64,000 nt of DNA from Amborella trichopoda (taxonomy: Eukaryota; Streptophyta; Magnoliopsida; Amborellales; Amborellaceae). The notes under the pieces were generated by a model. That model searched no databases, was not told the origin of the DNA, and was given only the letters and a program-made list of their open reading frames with translations. Where the stretch lies: contig NW_006500337.1 of the NCBI RefSeq assembly GCF_000471905.2, positions 1,682,204 to 1,746,203 on the forward strand, given 5' to 3'. A program made the position numbers and the translations under genes. Positions 1 through 12,078 of the stretch are shown piece by piece. How positions within the stretch are numbered: position 1 is the first letter of the stretch; every line of letters starts with the position of its first letter.

Positions 1-36
<36 letters not shown>

Positions 37-48
37 CACACACACACA
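1..48. repeat. (CT)n/(CA)n microsatellite
   Basis: A CT run fills positions 1-32 and a CA run 38-48. It lies in the intron following the exon at 109-214 of the minus-strand DUF7794-type gene. Confidence 0.9.
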
Positions 49-108
49 GCACCACACATGATGGGAGTACATTGTTTAAAGTAAATTATTTACATAGAGA
101 TCACTAAC

Positions 109-3100
109 CTTGAAAAGATGATTGTAGTGAATCAAATAACTTGGAAAACACAATATGCAACACCTCCATTGCTTGCTTAGTTATAATTCCTTGACCATAG
201 TGCTGTTGCAGAGCCTGCACAGAGTTCAAAGAGCAAAACAAACTGGTGGAATAAGGGGGGGACAATCATGGATAAATAAAGCTTTTACTGTGCTGTCTCA
301 TTCTCGGTTTCTCACAAGAAAAAAACAGGACATGCTAAACTGTATTTACAGCAGTTCATCCAGTGACACAAGATACACTAGAACACAATTTATGTATTCC
401 GAGATCAACATCAGCAAAAATGCTATTTTCTAATTTTGAGAGAAGAAATAAGCACCTCATTGTCCACTTGCAAGGAGCCCCCAAAGATATGTAACCAGAG
501 GAGTGTTTTTAAGATTGTGAGGGAACAGGAACAAGAGCTCCGTATCTCAACTTATGGAATCTGTAAGTCTATAGAGAGATTCAAACCTTTAGGAAGATTT
601 CCAGCTAGTATAATTCAAGGGACTATGGAAAACCATAATCCATGGTGGCATGAGTGATCCATGAAAGACGACAACAGAGAGAGATGTGGGACCATCATTG
701 GGGTCAACTCCTGCTGCCACGGGGGCCCACTCTATCTCCATCACCATTCAAGTCTTCATCGCCCAACATGTGATTGTTATAATCCACTGAGCTGTAGTAC
801 AATTCCCTCCCACAAATTGGAATCTATCTACCATGGTTTCCAAGAGGAAAAACCTAAGAGCCTGTTGGGATATGATGATACCTACCCGTGGCCTTCTGAA
901 ATCCAAGATTTGAGACCTTTCCTTGATTTGGATTTCATAAAAATCCATAATTCATATCATCAAATATTTCTCCATTTGTGGATTTTGAACAAGAAATCTA
1001 CACACCAAAATCCACTGTGAAACCTAATAATTTGAAAATCCATGACCATGGATCACACCTATTGAAACCTTTGAAATAAAAAGGCTCAATGGACCCCTCT
1101 CCTCCCTCCCTCCTAAATGGATAAGGTAAAAGGGAAATGAAGATAGAGAAAGCTGTAAATAAGTGGAATGGAACAAATAAAAAAAAAGTGAGTTAATTAA
1201 GAGCAACAAGATGGTTTTCAGACTTAGCCTACCTTCCACACCAAAGTAACAACATTCATTTGGGTTGTTAAATTATTTTATCTGGGGAGTGGTTTTGAAC
1301 CATAATGCCAAAGTTTCAGATAAACACTGCCAATTGAGGGCCTGATTTTATGCCTAATTCCCAAGACTCAGGAAACAAAATAATGAACCCAGGCCCGCTT
1401 CGAGCCTAAATTTAGAGGAACAATTACTGAATCAAAACATGATTTTTGAGCCAAAAAAGTAATGGGAAGAGGAGCTGTTTGGGATTTGAGAATGTCCAAG
1501 AAAATAAATGAGTTTGAAAAAAAATGGATCTTTCTCTGATTTTAATTTTTTCTATTGGTTTCTCTCTCTATGTTTTCTCTCACTAGAATTCTCTTTCTTT
1601 GGGTCACTGGTGGGTTTGATACATTAATGAATGCAGGTCATTGATTATGGACTGGTTTCCAAGAAAATTGTTTGATAAAATGCCCAAAAGAGATTTGGTG
1701 GACATCAGTTAGATTACCAAGCAGTGGAAATGGTAACTGATTGGAAGAAATCCACGAATTTTAAATTGGTCCCCAAAGACGAGAAAAAGAAATCCAAGTC
1801 AGGAACCAATAACTTTCAAACTTAACAGATTTTGAAAATCAAGGAATTTCAGTTTACCTCCTATCTTGCCAGCCCATTATGGAACTTGCGTGAGTATGAA
1901 CGAGGGGTACAATGGCATATAAAGTGGAGATTAAGGTCGCATTTGGGAGTGGCTAACACAATAAATGCAGCCCCCCATTGCTCGCTATGGATAAAAGAAA
2001 AGGGGATGAGATACCTTCCCAAATCCGTTATAAAAGGGGCATGAATTTGAAAGTCCAAAAGAGAATGTCAGGAAATGGTATTTCAAAACTCATAGACTGG
2101 CTTAAAATTCACAATGGCTGCCGGTCCATTATGGAACTTGTGTGAATATGACTGAGGTGTATAACGGCATATAAAGTGATGATTAAGGCCACATTTGGGA
2201 GAGCGGCTAACACGATAAACAAAGCCTCCCATAGCTCTGCTATGGAAAAACAAAAAGGGGAGGAGATGCCTTTCCAAATCCATTATAAAAGGGGCATAAT
2301 TTTGAAAGTCCACTAGAGAATGTTTGGCAATGGTAACTCAAAACCCATAGACCGGCTTAAAATCCAATGTCACAGCACTTTATCATATAAAATACCCTTT
2401 TCCCAGTGCAGTCTAAATGCAGTCCCAGATGGCAAGTTCCTAACCGGATGAGCTAAAGAGATGACTGGGAAGACTACAAACATAAGGAGGAGGATGCCTC
2501 TAATTTTGGATTCCCTTTTCTTTTTCTTTTTCTTTTTTTGGGGCAATTGATGAGGAGGATGCCTCTGATGCTCCTCAAGGAGGCTAAGACCATCACAAGG
2601 GATGGTCAGCTAGTCCTAGACAAGCAGCTGATAGGGGTTGACAGGCTCCCAGAAACCAGATTAAGTAAGAATGCCTAATAAAGGAGGAGGGAGATAGGGG
2701 AAAGAAGGGAAACGTTGCAGTGGAGCATCGTATACCAAAACACGTGACAAGGTATGATATTATGGTTGTCGGAGGAAAAAAAAAAAGTATAATACTATGG
2801 TGATAACTGGAAGTGCAATTCAAACATTTCAGTATCCAGATCAAAATGGAAAAACTAAGAAAAAGAACTATGACAACCTAAAAAGTAAAAAATGTATAAG
2901 ACATTAATATATTTTCCTAGTGAAAACTGATAATTAAAATATGAAAACTAAATGTATTAAAGAATGCGTGATTTTTCTCTAAGAAAGCTAGATTAAGTAT
3001 GCCTCTATCCAGGCAACTCATACTTCAAAAGCCTTATGTAGCTCAAAACATACAACAAGAAAACTTCTAGTTGACTTCTAGTTGACATTCAATATTCACA

Positions 3101-6100
3101 TCAACAAAAATAGTCGTTAATAATTATTACAAAACTACCAGAAATTGTCAAATTGAATCCCATATCCAAAAAATTAATAAAATACATTAGAGAAGTAGAA
3201 AGTTTAGACTCTCAGGTGAAACACCTCAGATCTTGAATTAGAAGTTATTTCAACCAAAGTTAAGCATTTATGTGCTCCCTCACCCACCTACATCGCCACC
3301 AAAGTGCTAAAGCACATACCCCACCCACCCCACCCCACCCCACCCCACCCCACCACCCCCCCACCCCCAAACCCCCCCCTTTTTCTCTTTTTGTGTTTAA
3401 AAAGGGTGCAAAAGAGAACAATCGCATAGGTAGAAAAGAGTGCATCCATAGAAAAGAGTCAAAAGACAAACAAATGACAAAGAAAAAAGGATCCTCCAGG
3501 AAGCATCATGAACTAATGCATGTGCTGCATAGCATTGAGCAGTCTAAGTCCTGAGAACACACATCTAAGCTTCAAGTGGAAATCATATGTGTTTCGGAAC
3601 TGGGGTGACTGATCTCTAAAGATTTTTGTATAAAAGCTACAACCCATGTTCAAATACTAATTTCACTTACCTTTCTGATTTCCAAAATAAAAACAAAAAA
3701 ATCTAAAGATTTGATGCCTTAAATTAGGGTTGGGCTGTTTGGCTACCTTACTATCCATATTGGGCTGCAAGGTCAGATTTTGTTCTTTCAGGAAGTTAGT
3801 TCTGTTATAGGTTTCTTGATGGGCACCAGGAAATTCTTGAAATTCCACCTTTTTTACTCACAAACAGTTCACAATTATCAAAAGAACAAACAAGTAACAC
3901 ATTTTAAGTAGTAAGAAAGCTGACATATTCACCTCAATGCCAGTAAAACAGCCCAGTAGTAATTCTGCAGGATAGATCGTGTTGTGGGAAAAATCGAAAT
4001 GAATCTCTCCTGCTCTTTTTACATTCTGGACAAGAGAAATTAGATCCATCACAAATGCCTGTTCAGCCTTCTGCAATAGAAATGTAAATATATCTGGATT
4101 AAGCATCTAAACAAAATTCTTGCTCTCTAATTGAAAAGTGTTTGCCACATGAATCAGACGAAAAGGAGATTTTGTCTACAGAGAATAAGAGGAAGTAAGA
4201 TAACCGTAAAATGTGTGTGTGTGTTTGTGTGTGTGTGTGTGAGTGAGAGAGAGAGAGAGGAGGAGGAGGAGGACCTCTGACATATGAAGGGTCAGGGAGG
4301 CATCGTTAGCCAAAGGAATAATCAGCCTCCCTTTCAATGGTTCATGAGTTCCATGATATGATCCCCCAACTAAATCTGCCTGAAAATTTCCAATCAAAAA
4401 TAATGGGATGAAAATAGAAAAGGAGGTTATAAAATTAAATAGAAAAAATAACTCCATCTTACAAGACTGTATAATCTCTGCTCAACACAAGCTGCATCAC
4501 ATTCCATGTCTTGATCATCCAATGACACTACAATCACTTCATCATCTGCAAATATATAAATAACAAAAGGTCTAAAGCCATCAATAACTGAAACACTATC
4601 GTAGACAACAGAAATAAGTAGGGAATTACGACTAAGGAGAACAGGCAAGGCCAAAATGTCAACTACCCGGGAGTTCAATTTTAGCATCACTAAGCTCAGA
4701 GGAGGTCCTGCTGTGGTAAAAAATACCAGTTTGGGCTTTTATGGAATCAATCAGTGGTGACAAATCTGAAATTTGAATACGGTAAATAAATTCAGTCAAT
4801 TCAAGCATTCAACCGCAATATAACCATATCCACTACACCAGCTTCCATGAATTCAAGAAATTAAGTGTGATAACCTTCAGTTCCTCTGACTTCGAGGGCA
4901 AAAACAGCACGTGGCCTATCAAATGGGTTGGGCAGCAGGATCTCATCCACCTGGGAATCAAGTTTATATAAATATATCCATGAGCTGAATTTTCAGGTTA
5001 CAAAAATCTCTATACATCAGAAATGAAACACTTTGTAAGTATATTCAGATATACCTTGGAAGTTGAGAAGGATTCAAGGGACAGGGATGGCGCATAACCA
5101 AGTGATATTGATATAGCAGCAGCAACATCAGAAGATGTCATGAGATTGGTCTGCAACAAAATCCCATGAGTAATCCACAAAGCAAAGTGCCTATCAATAA
5201 TCCACTTGGAAATCTGAAAATTTAGAACACAAACAAACAATTGCCAAAATGGTCAATGTAATTTCGAGATCTTATCAGGTTTGCAAAAATAAAGATTACC
5301 CATCTTGATTGCTAAAACCACTCTAGACATCAAGATCCTAATTGCTGCAGTTGACCGCAAAATTTTCATAATACATTAATATGATAGCACTCAGGAAACA
5401 ATAAAAAGATCAAAACAGAAAGACTAAATATGAAAACTCCATATATAATTTTCAGTTTACATTAATGTTTATCACATCCACAGTGTGTTAAAGCAATGAT
5501 TCAAGTCATCGCAGTTTTCTCCAATGTTTTGTTCGAGATGATTTCTCGCCATCACAGATTTTTGTTACTTCTTTTCTATTCATTTGCCTCTTGTATTTTA
5601 ATAATATAATAACCTTTCTTCAACTAGAATATCAAGTAAGGTTCTTGAAACCAATGTGTACGTGGCACTCTCTGAAGGGCAGGTGACATCAATGAGTTAT
5701 CACAAGCTCATTTCTGTCAAAATCAAGAGCCCTTAACTTATATGTTGAATAAATATCATGATTTAACTTCTACTGCTTTGCAATAAACATACCATATCGA
5801 CTTTCTCAAAGGTCCCCATCCCATATTGAAATTCGATAATGCCTCTTCATTATCACTAAGGACAACTCCAGTAAATAATTATCCCCAGAGCGAAATATAG
5901 GATCTCACTTCAAGCAAATCAACCATTTCTTGCTTGACTTTATAATACGCTTTCCAATTCCAGCTAGCCTACCAAAAATTAAACAAAAAGTTGTAGGGAT
6001 AGTGACTTTATGGAGGATTCATTAACACCCAAACCCTAATTGTATAGCAGTTCAAGGCTCAATAAATTCAAGCATGTCCACTGGTCGTTTTAGATTTGAC

Positions 6101-7438
6101 CACTATGGCAAAAAGAGTTAGGGAGACTGGAAATGTGCCCATCTTCAAATATGTCTTCTCTGAATTTGAATGCAAATGGTTAAGTAAAGGACAAATAATT
6201 ATTACATCTTGGTAGATAAGAAACACCTAGTGTTTTCAAACTCGGCTGAGTCCACTTGGATCCGGAAGGGTAACTCAGCCTCGCCCTATGGCAATATGTA
6301 AAAAATATTTAAAAAGTTAGAAACACATTTAGAAATATGTTTTTATATGATTTTGATGGTGTTTAGCATGATTTGGGAACTTTTATCATATGATCCAATT
6401 TTAAATTTTTGCCTTCTTTTATTTTTCTGAAATATTCATGGTATATATCAAAGTTTTCAATTATCAATCTTTTATATTTTGTTGTTCATCTTCTACAATC
6501 TTTTAATAATTTCTATTACTTCGTTTAGTTTGGCCTATTTTTAACTGTTTTCCGAAATTTTTGACCTTTTCTTTATTTTTTAACCATTTTTCCATGGTGC
6601 AATGACACGGGCGAGTCCACTAGACTGGCCCAAGTAACTCACCTTGAGCAAGTGGTGAGTTCCCCGCCTGAGGCGATTCCAAAAACATTGGAAATAACAA
6701 TCAACAGATTACGCGAGTATAGTTCTCTATTAAAATACAGTCCTCTTACTCTCAGCTATGCATTTGTATTCACAAAGTCATTAGATAAATATGGAATGAC
6801 AACAGATTAATGCTTTTTTTTATGAGAGAACAGAACCAAGCTCAAACATGAACAAAAAATGAGTAAACAGAAGAGAATCAAACCAAACACGAAATCCTCA
6901 AATTGCCGAACAGTTTCAAGTCAAAGGATAAGAATCCATCAAATGAATCATGATTAATTTGACCATGAACTATGCCAATATCAAATATTGAATGGACCAA
7001 CTTAATTATCAAATATCAAAAAAAAAGAAAAAAATGAAAGAACAATAAAAACCTGGCCCTCGTTATCCAAAGAATCTCTTCTCAAATATGGATGCTTGGG
7101 GCTATCTATGAACAAGATTGAACCACTCCCATGTGCCTGCAAATAAAAACCATCAAGATAATACACATAAACCGAACATTTAGTCAATTATCAGATCTGG
7201 GTTATGGCCCCAAATGGGCAGCAGCAATTTCAATAGATATTCAAACAAAAAATGCAATTCACAAAATGGGTTCTGCAATTACTTTACCCTAATTGACTAG
7301 AGAGATAAAAAGATGGATTTTTTGAGAGAGAAACAGAGAATTACAGAGGGGAAGAAAATGAAAACGTACATAAATTGGTAGAGAGAGAGTGAGTAATGAT
7401 AGCATTAAGTGTAGCTTGATCCATGTGGAAGAAGCCAT
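109..7438 (-). CDS. DUF7794-type signal-peptide membrane protein (3' end outside window)
   Basis: Nine exons are visible on the minus strand: 7438-7370 (start ATG at 7438), 7136-7053, 5150-5055, 4950-4875, 4765-4667, 4545-4463, 4379-4275, 4070-3933 and 214-109. They join in frame to about 285 residues. Exon 1 encodes a 23-residue hydrophobic signal peptide (MASSTWIKLHLM...), which fixes the start. The mature part opens with a GSILFIDSP segment, then a PNPFDRPRAVFALEV segment, an acidic DDEVIVVSLDD block and a LVGGSYHG...LIIPLA...LTLHMS block. I recognise this order from a plant family of single-pass type I membrane proteins of unknown function (DUF7794). The expected C-terminal membrane helix and short tail would lie left of position 1. 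Introns hold tandem repeats, microsatellites and a hAT-type MITE. The donor after 4275 is weak (GTCCTC). Family assignment is from memory of conserved segments. Confidence 0.83.
1868..2365. repeat. Two tandem ~250-bp repeats in the 3.7-kb intron
   Basis: The segment starting near 1873 (CCATTATGGAACTT...) recurs with a period of about 252 bp near 2126. Both units share GGCATATAAAGTG, a CTAACAC motif, and a TTATAAAAGGGGCAT motif followed by GAAAGTCCA. They are diverged and noncoding. Confidence 0.75.
3319..3378. repeat. C-rich (CCCCA)n tract
   Basis: CCCCA/CCCAC repeats cover about 55 bp in the long intron. The minus (transcribed) strand reads as G runs of three to five separated by T, so it could form a G-quadruplex in the pre-mRNA. 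Confidence 0.85.
4211..4273. repeat. (TG)n-(GA)n-(AGG)n compound microsatellite at a splice donor
   Basis: TG, GA and AGG runs abut the exon ending at 4275 of the minus-strand gene. On the coding strand the intron therefore begins GTCCTCCTCC, running into CT and CA repeats. Confidence 0.9.
6238..6690. mobile_element. hAT-type MITE, family H (copy 1)
   Basis: The left end reads TAGTGTTTTCAAACTCGG and the right end, reversed, CAATGTTTTTGGAATCG. Flanking 8-mers gaaacacc and gaaataac match at 6 of 8 positions, as an old hAT 8-bp target duplication would. It lies in the second intron of the DUF7794-type gene. Confidence 0.65.
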
Positions 7439-7547
7439 TGACGAATCGAGAACAACCTCCCAAGTATTCAGCGGGGAATTGGGGAGGACTTGAATATGTG
7501 TCGATGAATATAAGTACCCAACCGGGAAATATGAGAGTGAGGTGCAA

Positions 7548-7898
7548 GGGTGCAGTTTGTATTGGGCCGAGGCTCTACACAATTAAAGTAAGGCGCACCT
7601 TCGAGTGTCGAGAATTGTGGTTTCGATACTGAAAATCTTTGTGAAAACCTTGAATATATTTTTACTTTTAATTACAAAATTTAAAGCTTTGAAAATAGTA
7701 TAGATAGAGCAAATTTATGAGAGCTTAAAAATCTTGAAAATTGATGGTCAAAAAATGCGCTACAATATGCACTATTTTCAAAACTTGATCAATTTGAGGA
7801 TATTTGAGAACCAAAACAACCTCTTTTAATAATTTTTTGAGGTGGGCTCTAATTTGATTGTTTAAAGCCTCGACTCTATATAAACCTTTTGTATGATG
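7548..7898. mobile_element. MULE-type MITE, family A, in the 5' flank of the DUF7794-type gene
   Basis: It begins GGGTGCAGTTTGTATTGGG, followed by GCCGAGGCTCTACACAATTA, and ends with the inverted match TTGATTGTTTAAAGCCTCG...TATAAACC. No clean target duplication is visible. Its near end is about 110 bp upstream of the start codon at 7438, so it lies in the promoter or 5' UTR. Confidence 0.7.
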
Positions 7899-7950
7899 AG
7901 GCCATCGCTCTACCTTTTGTTGATTTAGTATCGGAGACTTTTATAGGGAA

Positions 7951-8152
7951 AGAACTATTTACCTTTGGTAGAAAGTAGTTACAATTAATCTTGAGCATGG
8001 TATGTGAAATTGTGGGGCTGCATTTACTTCATTGACCGAGCTTAAAGTTAAAAAGAAAATTTTTTGATTTCTATGATACACCCAAGCTACCATATTTTAT
8101 ATCGGATAGTTATAAGTAATTGTGACCTCCTTGTATCAAAGGTAAATGATCT
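7951..8152. mobile_element. Palindromic MITE, family C (copy 1)
   Basis: The left arm AACTATTTACCTTTGGTA...GTTACAATTA is inverted at the right end as TAATTGTGACCTCC...AAAGGTAAAT. A second copy lies at 11594-11815. Confidence 0.55.
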
Positions 8153-8455
8153 CATTGTATACAATCCTATTTTTATAATGATCTGAAAATTTATTTTCAT
8201 CTTCAAAATATGTGTAGATCGTGGAGTTTTATGAACATTTGAAAATGTTAAAAATTGGCGGGTTAGATAATACATTGAAAGATGGACTATTTTCTAGGCT
8301 TGAAATTTATTTTTTTTCATGTCTATACATCTTGAGGTTGAGATGATCCAATTTAGGGTTTTTTAACATCGAAATAATCTCTTCTAGTGAATTTTTGAGT
8401 TGCACCTTAATTTGATTGTTTAGGGCCTCACTCTTTATATAAACATTTTCTATAA
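8153..8455. mobile_element. Family A MITE, left end missing
   Basis: The family A core and its right terminus (TTGATTGTTTAGGGCCTCAC...TATATAAACATTTTC) are present. The left terminus is absent where it meets the family C element. Confidence 0.5.
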
Positions 8456-8477
8456 TTGAGGTAAAGAGGAATTATTA

Positions 8478-8938
8478 GGGTATGGTTTGCACGAGGTTTT
8501 AACCAACAAGCAAAGTAAAGAGTACCTCCAAACTTTGCTATAATATACAATTTCTAGTGTCGATAATTTCTAGGATGGTGCGAGAATCTATTTTCACCTC
8601 TCATTATAAAATTTTAACTTCAAAAATTATTGAAATCAAGCAAATCTGTAAAATACATCAAAATATTGAAAATAAACAATCCATACAATGTGTTTAAAGA
8701 AGTACTATTTTTAGGACTTGAAATCTTTTTTTTTATCCGTAGTCATAGTTTTACAAGATCTATTATTTTTGAAATTAAAAATCTTTTTTTTTCTCCATAT
8801 TCATACATCTCAAGCGAGACAATTAATTAGGTTTTTTTTTTGACATCAAAACAACATTTTTTGAGAGATTTTTTTATGTGTACGTTAATTTTACATTTCA
8901 AAGTTTCCACCGTATATAAACATTTTCCAAATTATTAT
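8478..8938. mobile_element. MULE-type MITE, family A
   Basis: It begins GGGTATGGTTTGCACGAGG and ends CCGTATATAAACATTTTCC. The flanks gaattatta and aaattatta agree at 8 of 9 positions, a 9-bp duplication typical of Mutator-like elements. Confidence 0.7.
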
Positions 8939-9000
8939 TGTACAGTGTATCTTTGAGGAAGATATGCTCCTAGGTTTTCTTATTTGCTGATACTATATAT

Positions 9001-9389
9001 GGGTCCTTGTTGATGCTACCTGACTAGGTCTAAGTTAGATTTGGACCCATCCAAGAAGTTAATGGGACCTAGTCCTAACCCACCCCTATAGACCCATCTG
9101 ATAGGGTTGGGAATAGGTCTATAAATAGAAAATATAAAAATTTATTTATATTTTTTTATATATTGTTAAGATTGTTTCACATACTTGTATAAAATGGGCG
9201 GTGATGAGTTGGGTTAACCTCGAACTAGACTCTATCCAACCAGCAAGGTCCAAGTTGGGCCCAGATCTGAACGTGACCTTGATAGGGTCAAGTGGATCCA
9301 GATTTGATCTGTCACAACCATTGTCTGCGTCCATGCCCATGTCCCATCTGGTCGGCTTGTTGGGTCCACAGATTGACCCACCCCATTTC
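9001..9389. mobile_element. Remnants of GC-rich-ended elements (family B)
   Basis: GGGTTGGGAATAGG near 9103 and ACCCACCCCATTTCCCACCC near 9377 look like opposite ends of the family B elements seen at 21980-22746. GGACCC/GGGTCC motifs fill the interval. The boundaries are uncertain. Confidence 0.35.
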
Positions 9390-9434
9390 CCACCCACACC
9401 CACACCCACACCCACACCAACACCCACACCCACC
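9390..9434. repeat. (CCCACA)n minisatellite
   Basis: CCCACA is repeated about seven times with one CCAACA variant. The minus strand reads (GGGTGT)n. Confidence 0.9.
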
Positions 9435-9799
9435 TTCAACTGCAAAATAAAAAGACATAGCATGGAGAGGTACGTGCCGGGCCTAGCAATGGATGGCCCT
9501 TGGCTGTAGCTATTGGACCGGGCAGGGCGAGGATTGGGCTCAAGATTATCGAAAATTTTGGATGGGATTTCAATTTGCGTTATCAGAAACAAACACCAAA
9601 TACACTCGGAATATCACATTACTTGTAACAGAAATAATAGTATAATAGCCAGTAACTTGTTACGTTTGATTAATGCAACTCCAAAATGTTATTTATTCAA
9701 TGAAATGATTAATTGTGTGGTCAATGAGGGTTGCTATCTAGCTATTCCATTGGAGAGCATTTTTAGATCTCACACCTACAATATGATTTTCAACCAAGT

Positions 9800-10740
9800 T
9801 CTGTGGCTGAAATCCAAAATCTCACACTTAAATGTTTTTGAAGCGGTACCATCTTTGCTATATGGGATAGAATGTTGGACTGACAAAAAACAAACGGGCA
9901 AGCTTTCTATGTTTCCCCTACCGTATAAAATTTATACACTTCCACTTATCCAACCGTCCATTTTGAATAGAGGGCTAAGATTGAGCCAATCACAATGTCA
10001 CGTCTCTTTTGATGCCAAAGTTTGGACGTCCAATCCTCTATTAAACTCGCACTACTGAAAAATATTTAAAAAATATTTTCAATAAAATAAAATGACCAAA
10101 ATACATTTGAAAGTATCAAGAGGTATTTTGGTTATTATATTTTATCAAAAATTTATTTTTAATATTTTTTATAGATGCCCCAATGAGAAAATGGCATGTA
10201 CCAAGTTTCATATTCATAAAATTTGTATATAAAAAAAACTAAAAATAAAGTACTTTGAGAAGTCAGATCTAAGATCAAACGGTGAGTGGCTCTCTTGATC
10301 AAAAATTGGATGGCTGGATGATAAGGGAAGCATAGATCTTCTATAGTCTAGGGGAAGTATATAAACCTTTCCCAAAACAATATACCTATAGAATAAGTAT
10401 AGTAGAGATGAGAATGTTGAGATGGATGAGTGGCAAGGCAAGAAATGACAGATTTAAAATAATACTATTTGGGAAATTTTAGATGTGACGCTAAAAGAAG
10501 ATAAGATGAGAGAGAGTATACTTAAGTGGGCTCGCCATGTATGGTACAGACCTAATGCAACACTTGTTAGTAAGTGCGAGTTAGTTTATGTAGAAGGCTA
10601 AAAAAAGGCAAGGGATATGCCTAAAATATATGAGGATTTATGACCTTATTGAGAATATGACCCTTGATAGAGCAGAATGACATACCAAAATTGTTGACGG
10701 CCCCAATTAATTGGGAAAATACTACAATAATGATGATGAT
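9800..10740 (+). mobile_element. RTE-like LINE 3' end, split by a family M MITE
   Basis: Before 9896 the sequence encodes a segment like the end of RTE-type reverse transcriptases (SLLYGIECWTDKKQ). After 10373 it resumes with EMRMLRWMSGKARNDR, then degraded WARHV and RAEW-like pieces, the tail sequence CCCCAATTAATTGGGAAAA and a terminal ATGATG tract. Many stops show it is dead. The two parts flank the insertion 9896-10373. Confidence 0.65.
9896..10373. mobile_element. MULE-type MITE, family M (copy 1), inserted in a LINE
   Basis: Ends are GGGCAAGCTTTCTATGTTTCC and, inverted, GTATATAAACCTTTCCC. The core contains a palindrome of the GACCAAAATAC.../GTATTTTGGT type. Flanks aaaacaaac and aaaacaata match at 7 of 9. 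Confidence 0.75.
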
Positions 10741-10849
10741 GACTGGGTCTTAAGGTCAATTTGGGAAAGACTACGGTGGTGTTGCTTGTGGGGTAGAGGA
10801 AGTGGGTAAGCCTGCAGGTCCGTCCTAGGTTTATCATGAGACGCCCAAA

Positions 10850-11590
10850 ATATCATCCAAAAATGTTTTGTAGAAAAAAATGAAAAATAAAATAGTGTTT
10901 GGCATGATATTGTGGCATGAAGAATGTTGCAATCAATTGTGAATCATACAGCTAAGTAGTGGGTCAAATATAACTTATATGTTGTTGGGTCAAACAGATT
11001 ATATCAGACATTTATGCAATGAGATTTTTATTCCTAGTGAAATGGTTCTTGTGAGAATTTTTTTTTTCTAATTGAAACAAGTCTTAGAGGATCGGGATCA
11101 CAATTTTCTTTGTTTCTTAGGCTTATTTAATTCTCTATTAAAATTTCTTTATTCTCTATATTTTTTTTTTATTTTGTTTCCAAATTTTTTTATTCAAGAT
11201 CTTAGCAAAAATAGTCGCCCTAAATGGTTGAAGGAAAAATTTCTTATTTTCTATTTCATGTCTCTCTATGATATTTTTTGCTTTCTATTTTGGGACTTTT
11301 TCGAATGTTATAATCCAATATTTGTCTATTTTTAACCAACTTTTTCAATGAGCTTACCTAATTATTATTTTTTTAATATTTCTAACATGTTTTTAAAAAA
11401 GGCTAACCGTTCAAATTGTTGATTGAACCAGTTTTGAATGGACCAACACCTTCGTTGATTCGAAAGTTGATCCAATTCTAGTAACACTCGTAACAACACC
11501 ACAGACTCCCTAATGTTAATGACTTAATGTTGCTCTGTTTGATTATTGTATGTCTCATAACTTAATGTTATAGTTAATGACTTAATGTCA
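10850..11590. other. AT-rich spacer, nothing recognised
   Basis: AT-rich noncoding sequence with poly-T runs. The open frame near 11072-11335 is F/L/Y-rich low complexity and looks like chance. Confidence 0.6.
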
Positions 11591-11593
11591 TTG

Positions 11594-11815
11594 TCATGGA
11601 AAAGTATTTAACAAGATTTTTTACCTTTCGTACAATGTGGTTATAATTAAGTTTGATTATTAGATATAAAATTGGGTGGTGCATTCATTTCATTTATTAG
11701 GTTAAAAGTTCAAAATAATTTTTTTAAAACTCTGAGACACACTTAAACCATCAAATTTTACATCATATGATTAAATAATTATAACCTCCTTATGTTATTG
11801 TAAATAGTTATGCAA
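11594..11815. mobile_element. Palindromic MITE, family C (copy 2)
   Basis: The left arm TTACCTTTCGTACAATGTGG and right arm TAATTATAACCTCCTTATG...TAAATAGTTAT are inverted relatives of the 7951-8152 element. The interior includes TGCATTCATTTCATTTATTAGG, close to that copy. Confidence 0.5.
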
Positions 11816-11989
11816 TCCCATTTATTATTGCTACCTGTAAATGGTGTAATGCTAAATCTCTTCCCCAAAACTTGTGCAACAAAAATGTTACAAGCTTAAT
11901 AAGGGATTAGCATTAGGGCTTCCCGCCCTTAACTATATGTACACGTGTTTCAAGCACACGTGCCAAAGATTTGCAATTCATTTTGGCCC

Positions 11990-12078
11990 TCTCTTTGTAA
12001 CTCATCAGAGTTGATGAGTAACGCATCCCTCTGCTCTACACTTCAAGGCCAGCAATTGCAGAGGTGCCCTAACTCTAG
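11990..12078 (+). other. Likely 5' UTR exon of the DUF3685/Ycf55-like gene
   Basis: Sequence ending CTAACTCTAG is followed by a good donor GTAAGGTCTTTCC. The next plausible acceptor (TCTGTGCAG at 13891-13899) precedes the exon with the predicted start codon. The transcription start itself is not identifiable. Confidence 0.45.

Noticed and set aside
155..1020. Several open frames at the left edge on the plus strand
   Set aside because: They lie opposite an exon and intron of the minus-strand DUF7794-type gene and have no domain.
9146..9592. 148-residue minus-strand frame with GVGVGVGV run
   Set aside because: It spans the (CCCACA)n repeat and family B remnants; the composition follows the DNA repeat.
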